64,000 bases of DNA from Cobetia marina. Lineage in GTDB: Bacteria; Pseudomonadota; Gammaproteobacteria; Pseudomonadales; Halomonadaceae. This document shows, piece after piece, positions 45,730 through 55,003 of the stretch. Under the pieces are notes generated by a model. The model ran no database searches and was not told the DNA's origin. It worked only from the letters and a program-made list of their open reading frames with translations. The first letter of the stretch is position 1; the number at the start of each line of letters is the position of its first letter. The DNA lies in contig NZ_CP017114.1 in assembly GCF_001720485.1 (NCBI RefSeq), forward strand, positions 4,030,001 through 4,094,000, in the 5' to 3' direction. The translations under genes were made by a program, and so were the position numbers.

Positions 45730-46591
45730 TCAGTCTTCCAGCAGACGCTGCATGAAGGGAGGCAGTACCAGGGCGGCACGATGGCCTTCCACGGTATAGA
45801 AATCGCGCGCGAAGCTGGCCGCAGCCGCGTCTTCCTCACGGAAGGACTTCACGTCACATCCCTTGCCCGCCAGGGTGCAGCTCCACCAGCCGGACGGGTA
45901 TACCGGCTGCGGGAACGGCAGGGTCGCGACGCTGTCGAAGCCCGCTTCGCCCATGTCGTTGCGCAGGTCCTTGATGATGGAGTCGGTGTGATACAGCGGC
46001 GACTCGCTTTGCTGCACCATCACCCCCCCTGCTTGAGGATACGGTGGCAGCGCTTGAGGAAGTCGGTCTTGAACAGACCTTCCGCCGGACCGACCGGATC
46101 CGTGGAATCGACGATCAGCACGTCGATGCTCTCGTCCGGGCAGTTGTCGACCCACTTGACGCCATCCTCGAACAGCAGCTCGGCACGCGGGTCATCATTG
46201 GACTCGACCAGTGCCGGGAAGAACTGCTCGGAAGCCCGCGTGACCGCCGGATCGATGTCGATCTGGGTGACCTTCTCCACGCCCGGGTGCTTGAGCACCT
46301 CACGCAGGGTGCCACAGTCGCCCCCCCGATGATGACGACACGCTTGGGGGCCGCGTGGGTGAACAGCGCCGGATGCGACATCATCTCGTGATAGAGGAAG
46401 TTGTCGCGGTCGGTCAGCATCACGCAGCCATCCAGCACCATCAGATTGCCGTAGGTCTCGGTGGCATAGACCTCAAGGTGCTGATAAGGCGTCTGCTCGT
46501 CATGCAGCTTGTGGCTGACCTTGAGCGAGAAGGCGCTGCCGTGGCGGTCGAAGATTTCGGTGAACCAGGAGCCATCGAGATGTTCGGTCAT
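45730..46591 (-). pseudogene. speE: Spermidine synthase, disrupted by two -1 frameshifts
   Basis: Aminopropyltransferase that makes spermidine from putrescine and decarboxylated SAM. The start at 46591 (GAGGG upstream, MTEHLDGSWFTEIFDRHG) and the frame are good until VVIIGG, where a run of seven G (C7 at 46321-46327) should be eight to give GGGDCGTLREVL. The frame then continues through the LKHPGVEKVTQIDID and VDSTDPVGPAEGLF motifs to KQGG, where a second G7 (C7 at 46023-46029) again lacks one base before VMVQQSESPLYH. With both restored, the length is 287 residues, normal for SpeE. As both losses are in homopolymers, sequencing error is more likely than true decay. Confidence 0.88.
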
Positions 46592-46862
46592 GAGAACCCT
46601 CACAAGGGATATCGGAGTCGGATATCAAGGTATGAATAAGAGGACGGGACATCAGACCCTCAAGGCCTGAATCATCGACGCACGCGTCATCGGGCGATGC
46701 AGTCCTGATCAATCAACAGGACTCAGGCGCAGCACCATAGCCAAAGACACGCGGAGTGGAAAGAGCTTGTGCACGATCTCGAGGCACTGGGGTTGACGCG
46801 CGATGACCAACGACTCACCCGCCAGGCCTCTTCTGGCGGGTAGAGGCCTGGCACACGGCCCG

Positions 46863-47234
46863 TCACAGGCGGCTCAGGCGCACCATCAGACGTCCGCCCA
46901 GGTGGCAGCCAAGCCCGGCAAGAATGCCGAGGAAATCCGCCAGCGCATCCAGCACTTCTGCCCCGCGATAGGGAATCACCAGCTGCAGCCCCTCGATGCC
47001 AACGCCCAGCAGCAGCAAGGCGGGCAGGATGACCAGACTGCTCAACCCGGCCAGCCGCGTGGTCAGTGCCAGCAAGGCGAAGGCGGAGAAATGCTGCAGC
47101 TTGTCCCAGGGGAAGGTCTGCTCCGGGTGAGGCTCGCCCGGCGTGAGCGTGCCGAACAGGATCAGCAGCAGACAGAACAGTGCCACGCACGCCCAGCCTC
47201 GCCTTGGCGCGAGGCGCTGCTCCAGCGGCGTCAT
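46863..47234 (-). CDS. VanZ family membrane protein
   Basis: A 123-residue inner-membrane protein with three to four hydrophobic segments. The VanZ-like pattern is visible: GTLTPGEPHPEQTFPWDKLQHFSAFALLAL with the conserved Asp-Lys-x-x-His, then GIEGLQLVIPYRGAEVLDALADFLGILAG. VanZ proteins in this context have no known link to glycopeptide resistance, and the function is unknown. It is a single gene 56 bases after hemE, perhaps co-transcribed. Confidence 0.82.
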   Translation of the reverse strand: MTPLEQRLAPRRGWACVALFCLLLILFGTLTPGEPHPEQTFPWDKLQHFSAFALLALTTRLAGLSSLVILPALLLLGVGIEGLQLVIPYRGAEVLDALADFLGILAGLGCHLGGRLMVRLSRL

Positions 47235-47290
47235 GCGTGATACCCCGCCATGAAAGACACGGCGGGGCTGTCAGCCATCAGTGACATGGT

Positions 47291-48388
47291 TCAATCGCGC
47301 GCCAGCGGCGTGGCGTTGGCGGTGTCATCCTGATGATAGGCGGGGCTCAGCTCATGCAGAGCGTCCATCAGAGCATTGACGTTGCCCGGGTCAGTGAACT
47401 GGCTGATGCCATGCCCCAGGTTGAAGATGTGGCCAGGCCCCTGACCGTAGCTATCGAGAATGCGGCCGACTTCGGCACGAATCGCGGCGGGAGTGCCGAA
47501 CAGCGCATTCGGGTCCAGATTGCCCTGCAAGGCCACGCGATGGCCGACGCGCGCGCGCGCATCCGACATCTCGGTGGTCCAGTCCAGCCCGACACCGTCA
47601 CAACCGCTGGCGGCGATGTGCTCGAGCCACTGGCCGCCATTCTTGGTGAACAGGATCACCGGCACGCGATTGCCTTCGCTGTCAGGCTTGAGGCCAGCGA
47701 CGATCTGCTCCATGTAACGCAGCGAGAACTCGAGATAGGCCGGTGTGGACAGGGTGCCGCCCCAGGTATCGAAGATCTGCACTGCCTGGGCACCCGCCGC
47801 GATCTGGGCGTTCAGGTAATCGGTGACGGCCTGAGCGAGGGTGTCGAGCAACTGATGCATGGCTTCCGGGCTGGAATACATCAGGCCTTTCACGTGGCGG
47901 AAGTCCTTGCTGGAACCGCCCTCGACCATATAGGTCGCCAGCGTCCAGGGACTGCCGGAGAAACCGATCAGCGGTACGCGACCGTTCAGCTCGCGGCGGA
48001 TGGTCGAGACGGCACGCATGACGTAATCGAGATCACGCTCGACGTTCGGAACGCTCAGCGCCTCGATTTCCGCGGCGGTGCGCACCGTCTTGCGGAATTT
48101 CGGACCTTCACCTGTCTCGAAGTAAAGCCCGAGGCCCATGGCATCCGGGATGGTCAGGATGTCGGAGAACAGAATGGCGGCATCGAGCGGGAAACGCTCC
48201 AGCGGCTGCAGCGTCACCTCGCAGGCACGCGCGGTGTCCATGCACAGGTCCATGAAGCCACCGGCCTGACCGCGGATTTCACGGTATTCCGGCAGATAAC
48301 GGCCCGCCTGGCGCATCATCCAGACAGGGGTACGGTCAACCGGCTGACGGGCCAGCGCGCGCAGGAAGCGATCATTCTTCAGGGTCAT
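47291..48388 (-). CDS. hemE: Uroporphyrinogen decarboxylase
   Basis: Removes the four acetate carboxyls of uroporphyrinogen III to give coproporphyrinogen III in heme synthesis. The N-terminal signature [32 protein letters not shown] is complete, with the catalytic Asp region [14 protein letters not shown] and the mid-barrel [17 protein letters not shown]. From 48388 (MTLKNDRFL) it has 365 residues; a GTG at 48397 is an alternative start with a slightly better ribosome site. Confidence 0.97.
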   Translation of the reverse strand: MTLKNDRFLRALARQPVDRTPVWMMRQAGRYLPEYREIRGQAGGFMDLCMDTARACEVTLQPLERFPLDAAILFSDILTIPDAMGLGLYFETGEGPKFRKTVRTAAEIEALSVPNVERDLDYVMRAVSTIRRELNGRVPLIGFSGSPWTLATYMVEGGSSKDFRHVKGLMYSSPEAMHQLLDTLAQAVTDYLNAQIAAGAQAVQIFDTWGGTLSTPAYLEFSLRYMEQIVAGLKPDSEGNRVPVILFTKNGGQWLEHIAASGCDGVGLDWTTEMSDARARVGHRVALQGNLDPNALFGTPAAIRAEVGRILDSYGQGPGHIFNLGHGISQFTDPGNVNALMDALHELSPAYHQDDTANATPLARD

Positions 48389-48727
48389 CGGAATCACACA
48401 TCAGCTCGGGAATGTCCCGGCATTCTATCAGAGCCTGAGCAAAATCCCGCCCATCGCGACGATGCAACAAATGCATTGGCTTTCCCCTCGCTTTCCGCCC
48501 AGACACCCGCCCGGCCTCTCCTCCTGAAGTGCTTCCACGGATTGTGGTGGTGTCGGCAACAACGCTTTTCCATCGCAGGCGATGAGTCGCACGCTTCAGA
48601 CTGGTAAACTCGCCTGATGATTGCATGCTGGCCGCCAATGACGTGAATCACTCATCGAGACATTGCCGAGTCCCCGCATGCCCGTGCTTTTTCAGCCCGG
48701 CGATTGTTCGGGCGTTCGAGGTGAACA
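48389..48727. other. Divergent promoter region of hemE and ribA
   Basis: A 339-base region with the promoters of both genes. I looked for the FMN riboswitch often found before rib genes and do not see its conserved elements. No repeat or strong dyad is present. Confidence 0.4.
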
Positions 48728-49363
48728 GTGACCATTCGATTCATCGCCGCCTCGCGGCTGCCAACCCCCTGGGCGACCTTCACCATGCACGGTTTCGAGG
48801 ACGAAACCACCGGCAAGGACCACATCGCTCTGACCCTGGGCGACATCGATGACGGTGCCCCGGTGCTGGGCCGTGTGCATTCCGAGTGCCTGACCGGCGA
48901 CGCCCTCTTCTCCATGCGCTGTGACTGCGGCTATCAGCTGCAGGAAGCGCTCAAGCGCATTGCCGCCGAAGGGCGTGGCGTGCTGCTCTACCTGCGTCAG
49001 GAAGGGCGCGGCATCGGCCTGCTCAACAAGATTCGCGCCTATGAGCTGCAGGATGGCGGTGCCGATACCGTCGAAGCCAATGAGCGCCTGGGCTTCGGCG
49101 CTGACATGCGCCGCTACGATATCTGCGTCCCGATGCTGGAGCATCTCGGGGTCAGCACCCTCAAGCTGATGACCAACAACCCGCGCAAGGTCGATGCGCT
49201 CACCCGCGATGGCGTCACCATCAGCGAGCGTCAGCCGATCACCACCGGTCTGAACCCGCACAACGAGCAATACCTCTCGACCAAGGCCGGCAAGCTTGGC
49301 CACATGATGGCACTCGATGACTTCACCCACGCCAGCGACGTGGATATCGAGCGCAGCGAGTAG
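48728..49363 (+). CDS. ribA: GTP cyclohydrolase II
   Basis: First step of riboflavin synthesis from GTP. It has 211 residues and starts with GTG at 48728, with GAGG seven bases upstream. The zinc ligands are Cys54, Cys65 and Cys67 ([19 protein letters not shown]). Other motifs are [20 protein letters not shown] with the catalytic Arg, and [12 protein letters not shown]. It is a monofunctional RibA, since the ribB domain is absent. Confidence 0.96.
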   Translation: MTIRFIAASRLPTPWATFTMHGFEDETTGKDHIALTLGDIDDGAPVLGRVHSECLTGDALFSMRCDCGYQLQEALKRIAAEGRGVLLYLRQEGRGIGLLNKIRAYELQDGGADTVEANERLGFGADMRRYDICVPMLEHLGVSTLKLMTNNPRKVDALTRDGVTISERQPITTGLNPHNEQYLSTKAGKLGHMMALDDFTHASDVDIERSE

Positions 49364-49498
49364 AGATCGAGATGCGGGAGGGGGGCACTGATGTGCTCCC
49401 GCCCATCGAGAGCCCATGAAGGCGGCGAAAGAGCGTGACATGACGGCGTCATCCTATAGAGAGTAGGCTTGAGAGGAATCCGCGCCGGAGACATCACC

Positions 49499-50203
49499 AT
49501 GCGCAAGCCCTCACCCTCTCCCTCACCGACATCGTCATCCGAGACATCGTCACGTCCCGCTCTCTATACCCGGTTTGAAGAATGGCTACATAGTGCCAGC
49601 CACGGTCTCGGCGCTGTCATGGGACTCATCGGCACCGTGGTGCTGATCGTGATGGCCTGTCTGGCGGCAGAGGCCGATCCCTGGAAGATCATCAGCATCA
49701 GCCTCTATGGCATCACCCTGGTCGCGCTCTACGCTGCCTCGACGCTCTATCATGGCATCCGCCACCCACGCCTCAAGTCCGCTTTCCAGTTGATGGACCA
49801 CTGCGCCATCTATCTGCTCATCGCTGGCACCTATACCCCCTTTCTGCTGGTCAATCTGCGGGGTCCGACAGGCTGGACACTGTTTGCCATCATCTGGTCC
49901 CTCGCGCTGGGCGGCATCTTTCTCAAGCTGCGCTGGCCAGCGCGTTTCAGTGCGCTGCGCGTCACCGTCTATCTATTGATGGGCTGGCTGATCGTGTTCG
50001 CGTCACCCCTGCTGGTCGAGCAGCTCTCCGAGACGGGGCTCATCCTGCTGGTGGCCGGAGGCATCACCTATACTCTGGGCGTCATCTTCTTCCTGATGAC
50101 ACGCCTGCGCTATCACCACGCCATCTGGCATCTGTTCGTGCTCGGCGGCAGCACCTGCCACTTCTTCGCGATCTACACAGGTGTGCTGCCGTATGAGGTC
50201 TGA
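49499..50203 (+). CDS. Hemolysin III family membrane protein (PAQR/YqfA type)
   Basis: A 234-residue, seven-helix membrane protein of the progestin/adipoQ receptor-hemolysin III superfamily. The conserved residues are HSASHGLGAVMGL early, STLYHG, LMDHCAIYLLIAGTYTPF and the C-terminal HHAIWHLFVLGGSTCHFFAI, whose His, Asp and Ser positions form the putative metal site. The name does not imply toxicity; the bacterial role is membrane-related and unclear. The start at 49499 has GGAG eight bases upstream. A bidirectional terminator follows. Confidence 0.88.
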   Translation: MRKPSPSPSPTSSSETSSRPALYTRFEEWLHSASHGLGAVMGLIGTVVLIVMACLAAEADPWKIISISLYGITLVALYAASTLYHGIRHPRLKSAFQLMDHCAIYLLIAGTYTPFLLVNLRGPTGWTLFAIIWSLALGGIFLKLRWPARFSALRVTVYLLMGWLIVFASPLLVEQLSETGLILLVAGGITYTLGVIFFLMTRLRYHHAIWHLFVLGGSTCHFFAIYTGVLPYEV

Positions 50204-50226
50204 CACGAGGCCGGCTCTCTTGAGCA

Positions 50227-50260
50227 CACTGGCTTGAGAGCACTGACTTGAGAGCACTGG
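50227..50260 (+). repeat. 14-bp tandem repeat, 2.4 copies
   Basis: Units CACTGGCTTGAGAG and CACTGACTTGAGAG, then a partial CACTGGC. A short simple repeat between the hemolysin III stop and its terminator. Confidence 0.7.
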
Positions 50261-50271
50261 CAAGCCAGATG

Positions 50272-50314
50272 AAAAAAAGCGGGAAAGGTCGTCATGACCC
50301 TTCCCGCTTTTTTT
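50272..50314. terminator. Bidirectional terminator between hemolysin III and Fic-like genes
   Basis: A long stem with one bulge (AAAAAAAGCGGGAAAGG / CCCTTCCCGCTTTTTTT). It has A7 on the left and T7 on the right, so it can end both converging transcripts. Confidence 0.88.
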
Positions 50315-50344
50315 CGCGATGTTTCCGCTTTCAAGGCGCGCTTT

Positions 50345-51649
50345 TCAGGACTCGTTTCTCACGGCGCTGTCTTCCTGCGGCGCGAAGACCGGCAGCCGAT
50401 AGCGCGTGCCGCGCCCGACACCATAGCTTTCCAGCACCTGCTTGGCGGTCAGATCGGCGAGATCTCGCGCTGCCGTCGGGTCTGAGGTCTCGACAAGCGC
50501 GCGATACTCCGCACGCCCGATACCCTCGTCGTCATCACGCTCCAGCAGGGTCAGCACCAGTTCGCGCTGACGGGAATTCAGTGGCGTTCTGGCATGTTCC
50601 ATCCACAGACGCTCGGCACGCTGCACTCTCAGGTAGTGGGATGCCGTCCGTCGTCCGCCATCGCGCAGCTGTCTCAGCCACCACGCGACCCAGGCATTCA
50701 TGTCGCCCGGCAGCACCTCATCGGCCGCATCGCCATTCAAGGCACGGTTGAGCTCAGGTGGAAGCGCTTGCCCACTCGGCGAGGTGCCCGGCGTACCAAG
50801 ACAATGCTGTTCGAGCTCACGCAGCTCCTCCTGACGCTCCGCCACCACCGTGAACAATGTCTGGCGACGCCAGCAGAGCTGCTCCAACGCCTCTGCTTCC
50901 CAGTGTTTCGCCACCTGCCCCGTCCACTCTCCCTGCTGCTGCAATGCCGCCAGCGTATCGACGCGCGTCAACCAGCGAGTCAGCAGCAAGCGTCCGATCA
51001 ACCCGTTGCCCAGCGCCAGTGGTGAGAGCGCCTGCCAGTGGGCATGCAGCCTGAGGGCGTTGATCACTCCGGGATTGCCAGCCTCCGGCTCCTCCTCTTC
51101 CAGACGCTGCCAGAAACGCTCCAGCTCATCCGCAAGTTCATCACCGGTCATGCCAGGCGCTCGGTAGCGCAATCGCTTGAGGCCATAACGTCCGCTGACC
51201 GCTTCATGGGGCCCATCACGCCATTCACCGAGACGCTGACCACTGCTGCGCGGCAGGAAGGGGCCCACCCGGCGATGCCATTCCAGTACCTGCTCACGCG
51301 CCAGCGGCTGGAAGGCCGTCCGCACCACTTCGAGCATGACATCCACGAAGACATCAATCCCCGGCACCTGCCCACGAGGCGCTTCCAGCTGTCCGGATTC
51401 CAGCCCCAATGCCTGGTAAAGGGCATCGCGCAATGCGGCCCTGCCAAATACCACGCCGGACAGGCGGGCACAGGCCTCCATCTCTTCACTGAGCAAGGTG
51501 GCTTCGAGGCGCAGACGTTGGCGAGCCTTCAATTGCTGCCCTTGCGCCACCAACGGTGACATCACCGCCTGCGTTGCGCTCATCTCGCTCAACAGAGGCG
51601 TGATCGCCAGTCGTCCCTGCGGCCAGTCAGGCTGCTGCCAGATCCACAT
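50345..51649 (-). CDS. Fic/DUF4172-like protein with degenerate active site
   Basis: A 434-residue protein with the layout of DUF4172-Fic proteins: the N-terminal MWIWQQPDWP domain, a central Fic fold and a C-terminal winged helix (SDPTAARDLADLTAKQVLESYG, GRGTRYRLP). The AMP-transfer motif HPFxxGNGRxGR reads SPLALGNGLIGR at residues 209-220: the catalytic His is Ser and the ATP-binding Arg is Leu. The N-terminal inhibitory motif, normally with a Glu as in SxxxEG, is also changed (ARLSGVVF). It is therefore probably catalytically dead, perhaps acting as a DNA-binding regulator through the winged helix. The frame is intact and full length, so it is not simply decaying. Confidence 0.8.
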   Translation of the reverse strand: MWIWQQPDWPQGRLAITPLLSEMSATQAVMSPLVAQGQQLKARQRLRLEATLLSEEMEACARLSGVVFGRAALRDALYQALGLESGQLEAPRGQVPGIDVFVDVMLEVVRTAFQPLAREQVLEWHRRVGPFLPRSSGQRLGEWRDGPHEAVSGRYGLKRLRYRAPGMTGDELADELERFWQRLEEEEPEAGNPGVINALRLHAHWQALSPLALGNGLIGRLLLTRWLTRVDTLAALQQQGEWTGQVAKHWEAEALEQLCWRRQTLFTVVAERQEELRELEQHCLGTPGTSPSGQALPPELNRALNGDAADEVLPGDMNAWVAWWLRQLRDGGRRTASHYLRVQRAERLWMEHARTPLNSRQRELVLTLLERDDDEGIGRAEYRALVETSDPTAARDLADLTAKQVLESYGVGRGTRYRLPVFAPQEDSAVRNES

Positions 51650-52122
51650 AAGTCGTTATCCCCATTGAGGTTTCTGTGCAAATCATACCACGAGGATTCG
51701 CAATTAACGATATATCGAATCAATAAATGATGCGAAAGAATCATTTATTGCGATATCCGATCAACTTTTACTCAAATCCATGTCTGACAATCGCCACGTC
51801 ATAGGCAAGCGACTGATTCACATGGCGTTTTAGCGGCTGCACCGGACTCCCTGGCCCTCTCAGACCTCACGACCGATCAATAACCAATCAACTCAATGTT
51901 ATATTGATGATTACGCATCACATTTAGATACGAAAAGCGCTCAAGATCGGATCAGCCGCCACTCCGGCAGCGCGGATGACGCCTGACAGGTCTCGGACGC
52001 CGCGACCTCGCCTGCAGCCCCACCCGCTGTACGTGGCCCGCCCCGCTGTCGTGAGGCTTCGCCTGGCCCCATGATTTTGGACGCAACAGAACGCCCGGAG
52101 AGCCCGCCTGAGGCCTGGAAAC
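51650..52122. other. AT-rich regulatory region upstream of the Fic-like gene
   Basis: A non-coding stretch of about 470 bases, clearly richer in A and T than its surroundings (51690-51920). It contains the perfect inverted repeat described in its own entry and further CGATAT half sites. The lower GC content and an orphan Fic-like gene together hint at acquired DNA. No gene is supported here. Confidence 0.45.
51721..51750. promoter_or_regulatory. Perfect 11-bp inverted repeat, likely operator
   Basis: CAATAAATGAT - 8 bases - ATCATTTATTG, 72 bases upstream of the Fic-like gene start and flanked by CGATAT repeats on both sides. The position and symmetry suggest an autoregulatory site, perhaps for the winged-helix domain of the Fic-like protein. 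Confidence 0.6.
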
Positions 52123-52126
52123 AAAA

Positions 52127-52158
52127 AAGGCGCCACCCTGATATCAGGGTGGCGCCTT
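52127..52158 (-). terminator. Terminator of the GST gene
   Basis: A perfect 16-bp palindromic stem (AAGGCGCCACCCTGAT and its complement) without a loop spacer. On the minus strand it is followed by T6. Confidence 0.88.
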
Positions 52159-52256
52159 GGCGCTTGTGCGAGCTTTCAGAGGCCTTGTCTCACGCGCCTC
52201 ATTTCATGGCTGTGACAGAGCGAGAGGCATCTCTCGATGTAGATGTCTCATATGTG

Positions 52257-52880
52257 TCAGGGGCGATTGGCGGCAGCCTGGGCCTCACGCTCACGCGCCC
52301 GTGCGCAGGCCGGGCGCGCAAGAGCTTCCTGCATCCAGCGCGCAAGCGACGAGGGGATCGGCTGCTGCGCCTTGTGGGCCCAGCCCAATACCTGAGCGAG
52401 GAAAAGATCAGCGAGGGTGAAGTCGTCGCCCAACAACCAGCCCTGTCCCTCGAAGCGGCGCTGGAGCGCTCCCAATGCACGCTGGAATTCCCACTGCGCG
52501 GTCTGCTTCACGTCTCCACAGCGTCGTTCTTCCGGCAATGCGAAGGTGTGCTTGGCCAGCGTCCACAGCGGCTGCTCAAGTTCGGTGGTCAGAAAGCTAA
52601 GCCACTGGTCTAGCTGCGCCTGACCTTCCAGCGAAGACGGTATCAGGCGGCCTTCACGGGCGGCGAGATAGCGACAGATGGCACTGGATTCAAACAGTAC
52701 CAATTCCCCCTCGACGATGGCGGGCGCCTTGCCGTCGGGATGAATGGCCAGATACTCGGGGCTGCGTCCTTCTCCCGCCTTGAGATCGAGGCTGTGGATC
52801 CGATAGTCGAGTTCCAGCTCTTCCAGCGTCCAGGCGACGCGCAGTGAGCGGGAATTGGGGTAGCTGTAGAGAGTCAGCAT
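52257..52880 (-). CDS. Glutathione S-transferase family protein
   Basis: A 207-residue GST with an N-terminal thioredoxin-like domain (MLTLYSYPNSRSLRVAWTLEEL, the cis-Pro and glutathione contacts in DGKAPAIVEGELVLFESSAICRYLA) and an all-helical C-terminal domain (WLLGDDFTLADLFLAQVLGWA, the N-capping box). Tyr and Ser near the N-terminus are candidate catalytic residues. The start at 52880 is set by homology; the frame extends far upstream without support. The substrate is unknown. Confidence 0.88.
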   Translation of the reverse strand: MLTLYSYPNSRSLRVAWTLEELELDYRIHSLDLKAGEGRSPEYLAIHPDGKAPAIVEGELVLFESSAICRYLAAREGRLIPSSLEGQAQLDQWLSFLTTELEQPLWTLAKHTFALPEERRCGDVKQTAQWEFQRALGALQRRFEGQGWLLGDDFTLADLFLAQVLGWAHKAQQPIPSSLARWMQEALARPACARAREREAQAAANRP

Positions 52881-53003
52881 CGTGGCGGGCGTTCCTTGGC
52901 AACATTGCGAAAAGGGGATCGGCAGTCCGTCCCAGCATGGCGCGCCAGCGTCGATCATGCCAGCAGAGTGCGGCGCATCAGGCGCGTTTTTCACGCAAGA
53001 AAA

Positions 53004-53047
53004 AACGCCTGTGGACAACTCGAATGTTCGAATCATCCACAGGCGTT
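53004..53047 (-). terminator. Terminator of xseB-ispA-dxs
   Basis: A 12-bp outer stem (AACGCCTGTGGA / TCCACAGGCGTT) with an inner palindrome (CGAATGTTCG). On the minus strand it is followed by T6. It is about 20 bases after the dxs stop. Confidence 0.88.
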
Positions 53048-53068
53048 CCTGTGAGCCAGGTGGCAACT

Positions 53069-54991
53069 TCAGCGTGCGAGACGCCCTTCGATACTGGCGC
53101 GAATGCCAGCCGCATCCAGCCCGCAATCACGCAGCAGCTCTGCCGGCTTGCCATGCTCGACGAAGTCATCCGGCAGTCCCAGCAGCAGCATCGGCTGCGC
53201 GAGACCAGCATTCAGGTAGAGCTCTGCCACGCCGGCACCCGCACCGCCTGCCACGGCATTCTCTTCCACCGTGACGACCAGATCATGCTCGTCGGCAATC
53301 TCCAGCAGGGCCTCGCGATCCAGCGGCTTGATGGAGCGCAGATTGAAGTGGGTCGCGTCCAGTGCCTCGGCGACCTCCGCCACCGGCGTGTTCATGCTGC
53401 CTACGGCAACGATGGCAATACGCACGTCGGGACTGGCACTGATGCGACGACGATATTCGCCCTTGCCGATCGTCAATGGCGTCAGGTCATGGCCCGTGGC
53501 GACGCCGGGTCCGGTGCCACGCGGATAACGCACGGCCGCCGGACCGGGATGTGCCAGCGCCGCACTCAACATGCCACGACACTCGCTCTCGTCCGCCGGC
53601 GCCATCACCACCAGCTCCGGCACGCAACGCAGGAAGGACATGTCGAGGCTGCCGTGGTGGGTCGGTCCATCCTCACCCACCAGTCCCGCGCGATCGATGG
53701 CAAAGGTGACATCCAGCTTCTGTACCGCGACATCATGGATCAACTGATCATAGCCACGCTGCAGGAAGGTGGAATAGATCGCCACCACCGGCTTCATGCC
53801 TTCACAGGCCATGCCGGCCGCCACCGTCACGGCATGCTGCTCCGCGATGGCGACATCGTAGTAGCGATCAGGATATTCCTTCGAGAAACGCACCAGATCC
53901 GAGCCTTCCCGCATGGCAGGCGTGACACCGATGACACGAGGGTCAGCCGCGGCGGCATCACAGATCCAGTTGCCGAAGACGCTGCAGTACTTCTGCGGCC
54001 TGGGTGCCGGTGCATCCGTCACGGAAGGCGCCTGCCGTGCCTGCTCCGACGAGGCCTTCTCCAGCTTGGTGATCGCGTGGTAGCCGATGGGGTCGCGCTC
54101 GGCCGGCAGGAAGCCCTTGCCCTTGCGCGTCACCACATGCAGGAACTGCGGGCCCTCGAGATCGCGCATGTTGCGCAGTGTCTGGACCAGCGTCGGCAGA
54201 TCATGCCCATCGATGGGACCGATGTAATTGAAGCCCATCTCCTCGAACAACGTCGCCGGACTGATGAAGCCCTTCATGTGCTCTTCGGTACGCTTGGCAA
54301 GCTCCAGCGCCCCCGGGAGCGGCGACAGCAGCTTCTTGCCGTTGGCGCGCATCTGGGTATAGGGCTTGCTGGCCAGGATACGCGCCAGATAGCTCGCCAG
54401 ACCGCCGACATTTTCCGAGATCGACATCTCGTTGTCGTTGAGCACGACCAGCAGGTTGGCCTTGACGTGCCCGGCATGCGCCAGCGCCTCGAAGGCCATG
54501 CCGGCCGTCAGGGCGCCATCACCGATCACCGCACAGGCGCGACGGGATTCTCCCGCGGTACGCGCGCCCAGTGCCATGCCCAGCGCGGCGCTGATCGAGG
54601 TGCTGGAATGTCCCACCCCGAAGGTGTCGTAGTCACTCTCGGCGCGCTTGGGGAAGGCAGACAGGCCGTTGTATTGACGCATGCTGTGCATGGCGTCGCG
54701 CCGGCCGGTCAGGATCTTGTGGGGATAGGCCTGATGACCGACATCCCATACCAGGCGATCACGCGGGGTTTCCAGCGCATGATGCAGGGCAACCGTCAGC
54801 TCGACGACACCGAGGCCGGCACCGAAGTGCCCCCCGGTGCAGCCGACGCTGTAAAGCAGGAAGGCGCGCAATTCATCGGCCAGCTGGCGCAGCTGTGCCG
54901 GACTCATGGCCCGCAGTGCGTCTGGTGTCTCGACCGCATCGAGCAATGGCGTCGCGGGGCGCGCCTCAGGTATCTCGTCAAACAGCTTCAT
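53069..54991 (-). CDS. dxs: 1-deoxy-D-xylulose-5-phosphate synthase
   Basis: Thiamine-diphosphate enzyme that joins pyruvate and glyceraldehyde 3-phosphate, the first step of the MEP isoprenoid route and the source of DXP for thiazole and pyridoxal. It has 640 residues, full length. ThDP motifs are [16 protein letters not shown] and [51 protein letters not shown] and the transketolase C-terminal domain [15 protein letters not shown] are also present. It starts 12 bases after ispA, in an operon with it and xseB. Confidence 0.97.
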   Translation of the reverse strand: MKLFDEIPEARPATPLLDAVETPDALRAMSPAQLRQLADELRAFLLYSVGCTGGHFGAGLGVVELTVALHHALETPRDRLVWDVGHQAYPHKILTGRRDAMHSMRQYNGLSAFPKRAESDYDTFGVGHSSTSISAALGMALGARTAGESRRACAVIGDGALTAGMAFEALAHAGHVKANLLVVLNDNEMSISENVGGLASYLARILASKPYTQMRANGKKLLSPLPGALELAKRTEEHMKGFISPATLFEEMGFNYIGPIDGHDLPTLVQTLRNMRDLEGPQFLHVVTRKGKGFLPAERDPIGYHAITKLEKASSEQARQAPSVTDAPAPRPQKYCSVFGNWICDAAAADPRVIGVTPAMREGSDLVRFSKEYPDRYYDVAIAEQHAVTVAAGMACEGMKPVVAIYSTFLQRGYDQLIHDVAVQKLDVTFAIDRAGLVGEDGPTHHGSLDMSFLRCVPELVVMAPADESECRGMLSAALAHPGPAAVRYPRGTGPGVATGHDLTPLTIGKGEYRRRISASPDVRIAIVAVGSMNTPVAEVAEALDATHFNLRSIKPLDREALLEIADEHDLVVTVEENAVAGGAGAGVAELYLNAGLAQPMLLLGLPDDFVEHGKPAELLRDCGLDAAGIRASIEGRLAR

Positions 54992-55003
54992 AGGCGTCAG
55001 GAA

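Noticed and set aside
48389..48727. Possible FMN riboswitch before ribA
   Set aside because: The conserved RFN sequence blocks are not present in the region.
53010..53045. TTCGAATC-like motif as a tRNA T-loop
   Set aside because: No acceptor stem or anticodon arm can be built around it; it is the inner palindrome of the dxs terminator.
53004..53047. TGTGGA and TCCACA motifs as DnaA boxes
   Set aside because: They are the two arms of the dxs terminator hairpin, and neither is a full consensus box.
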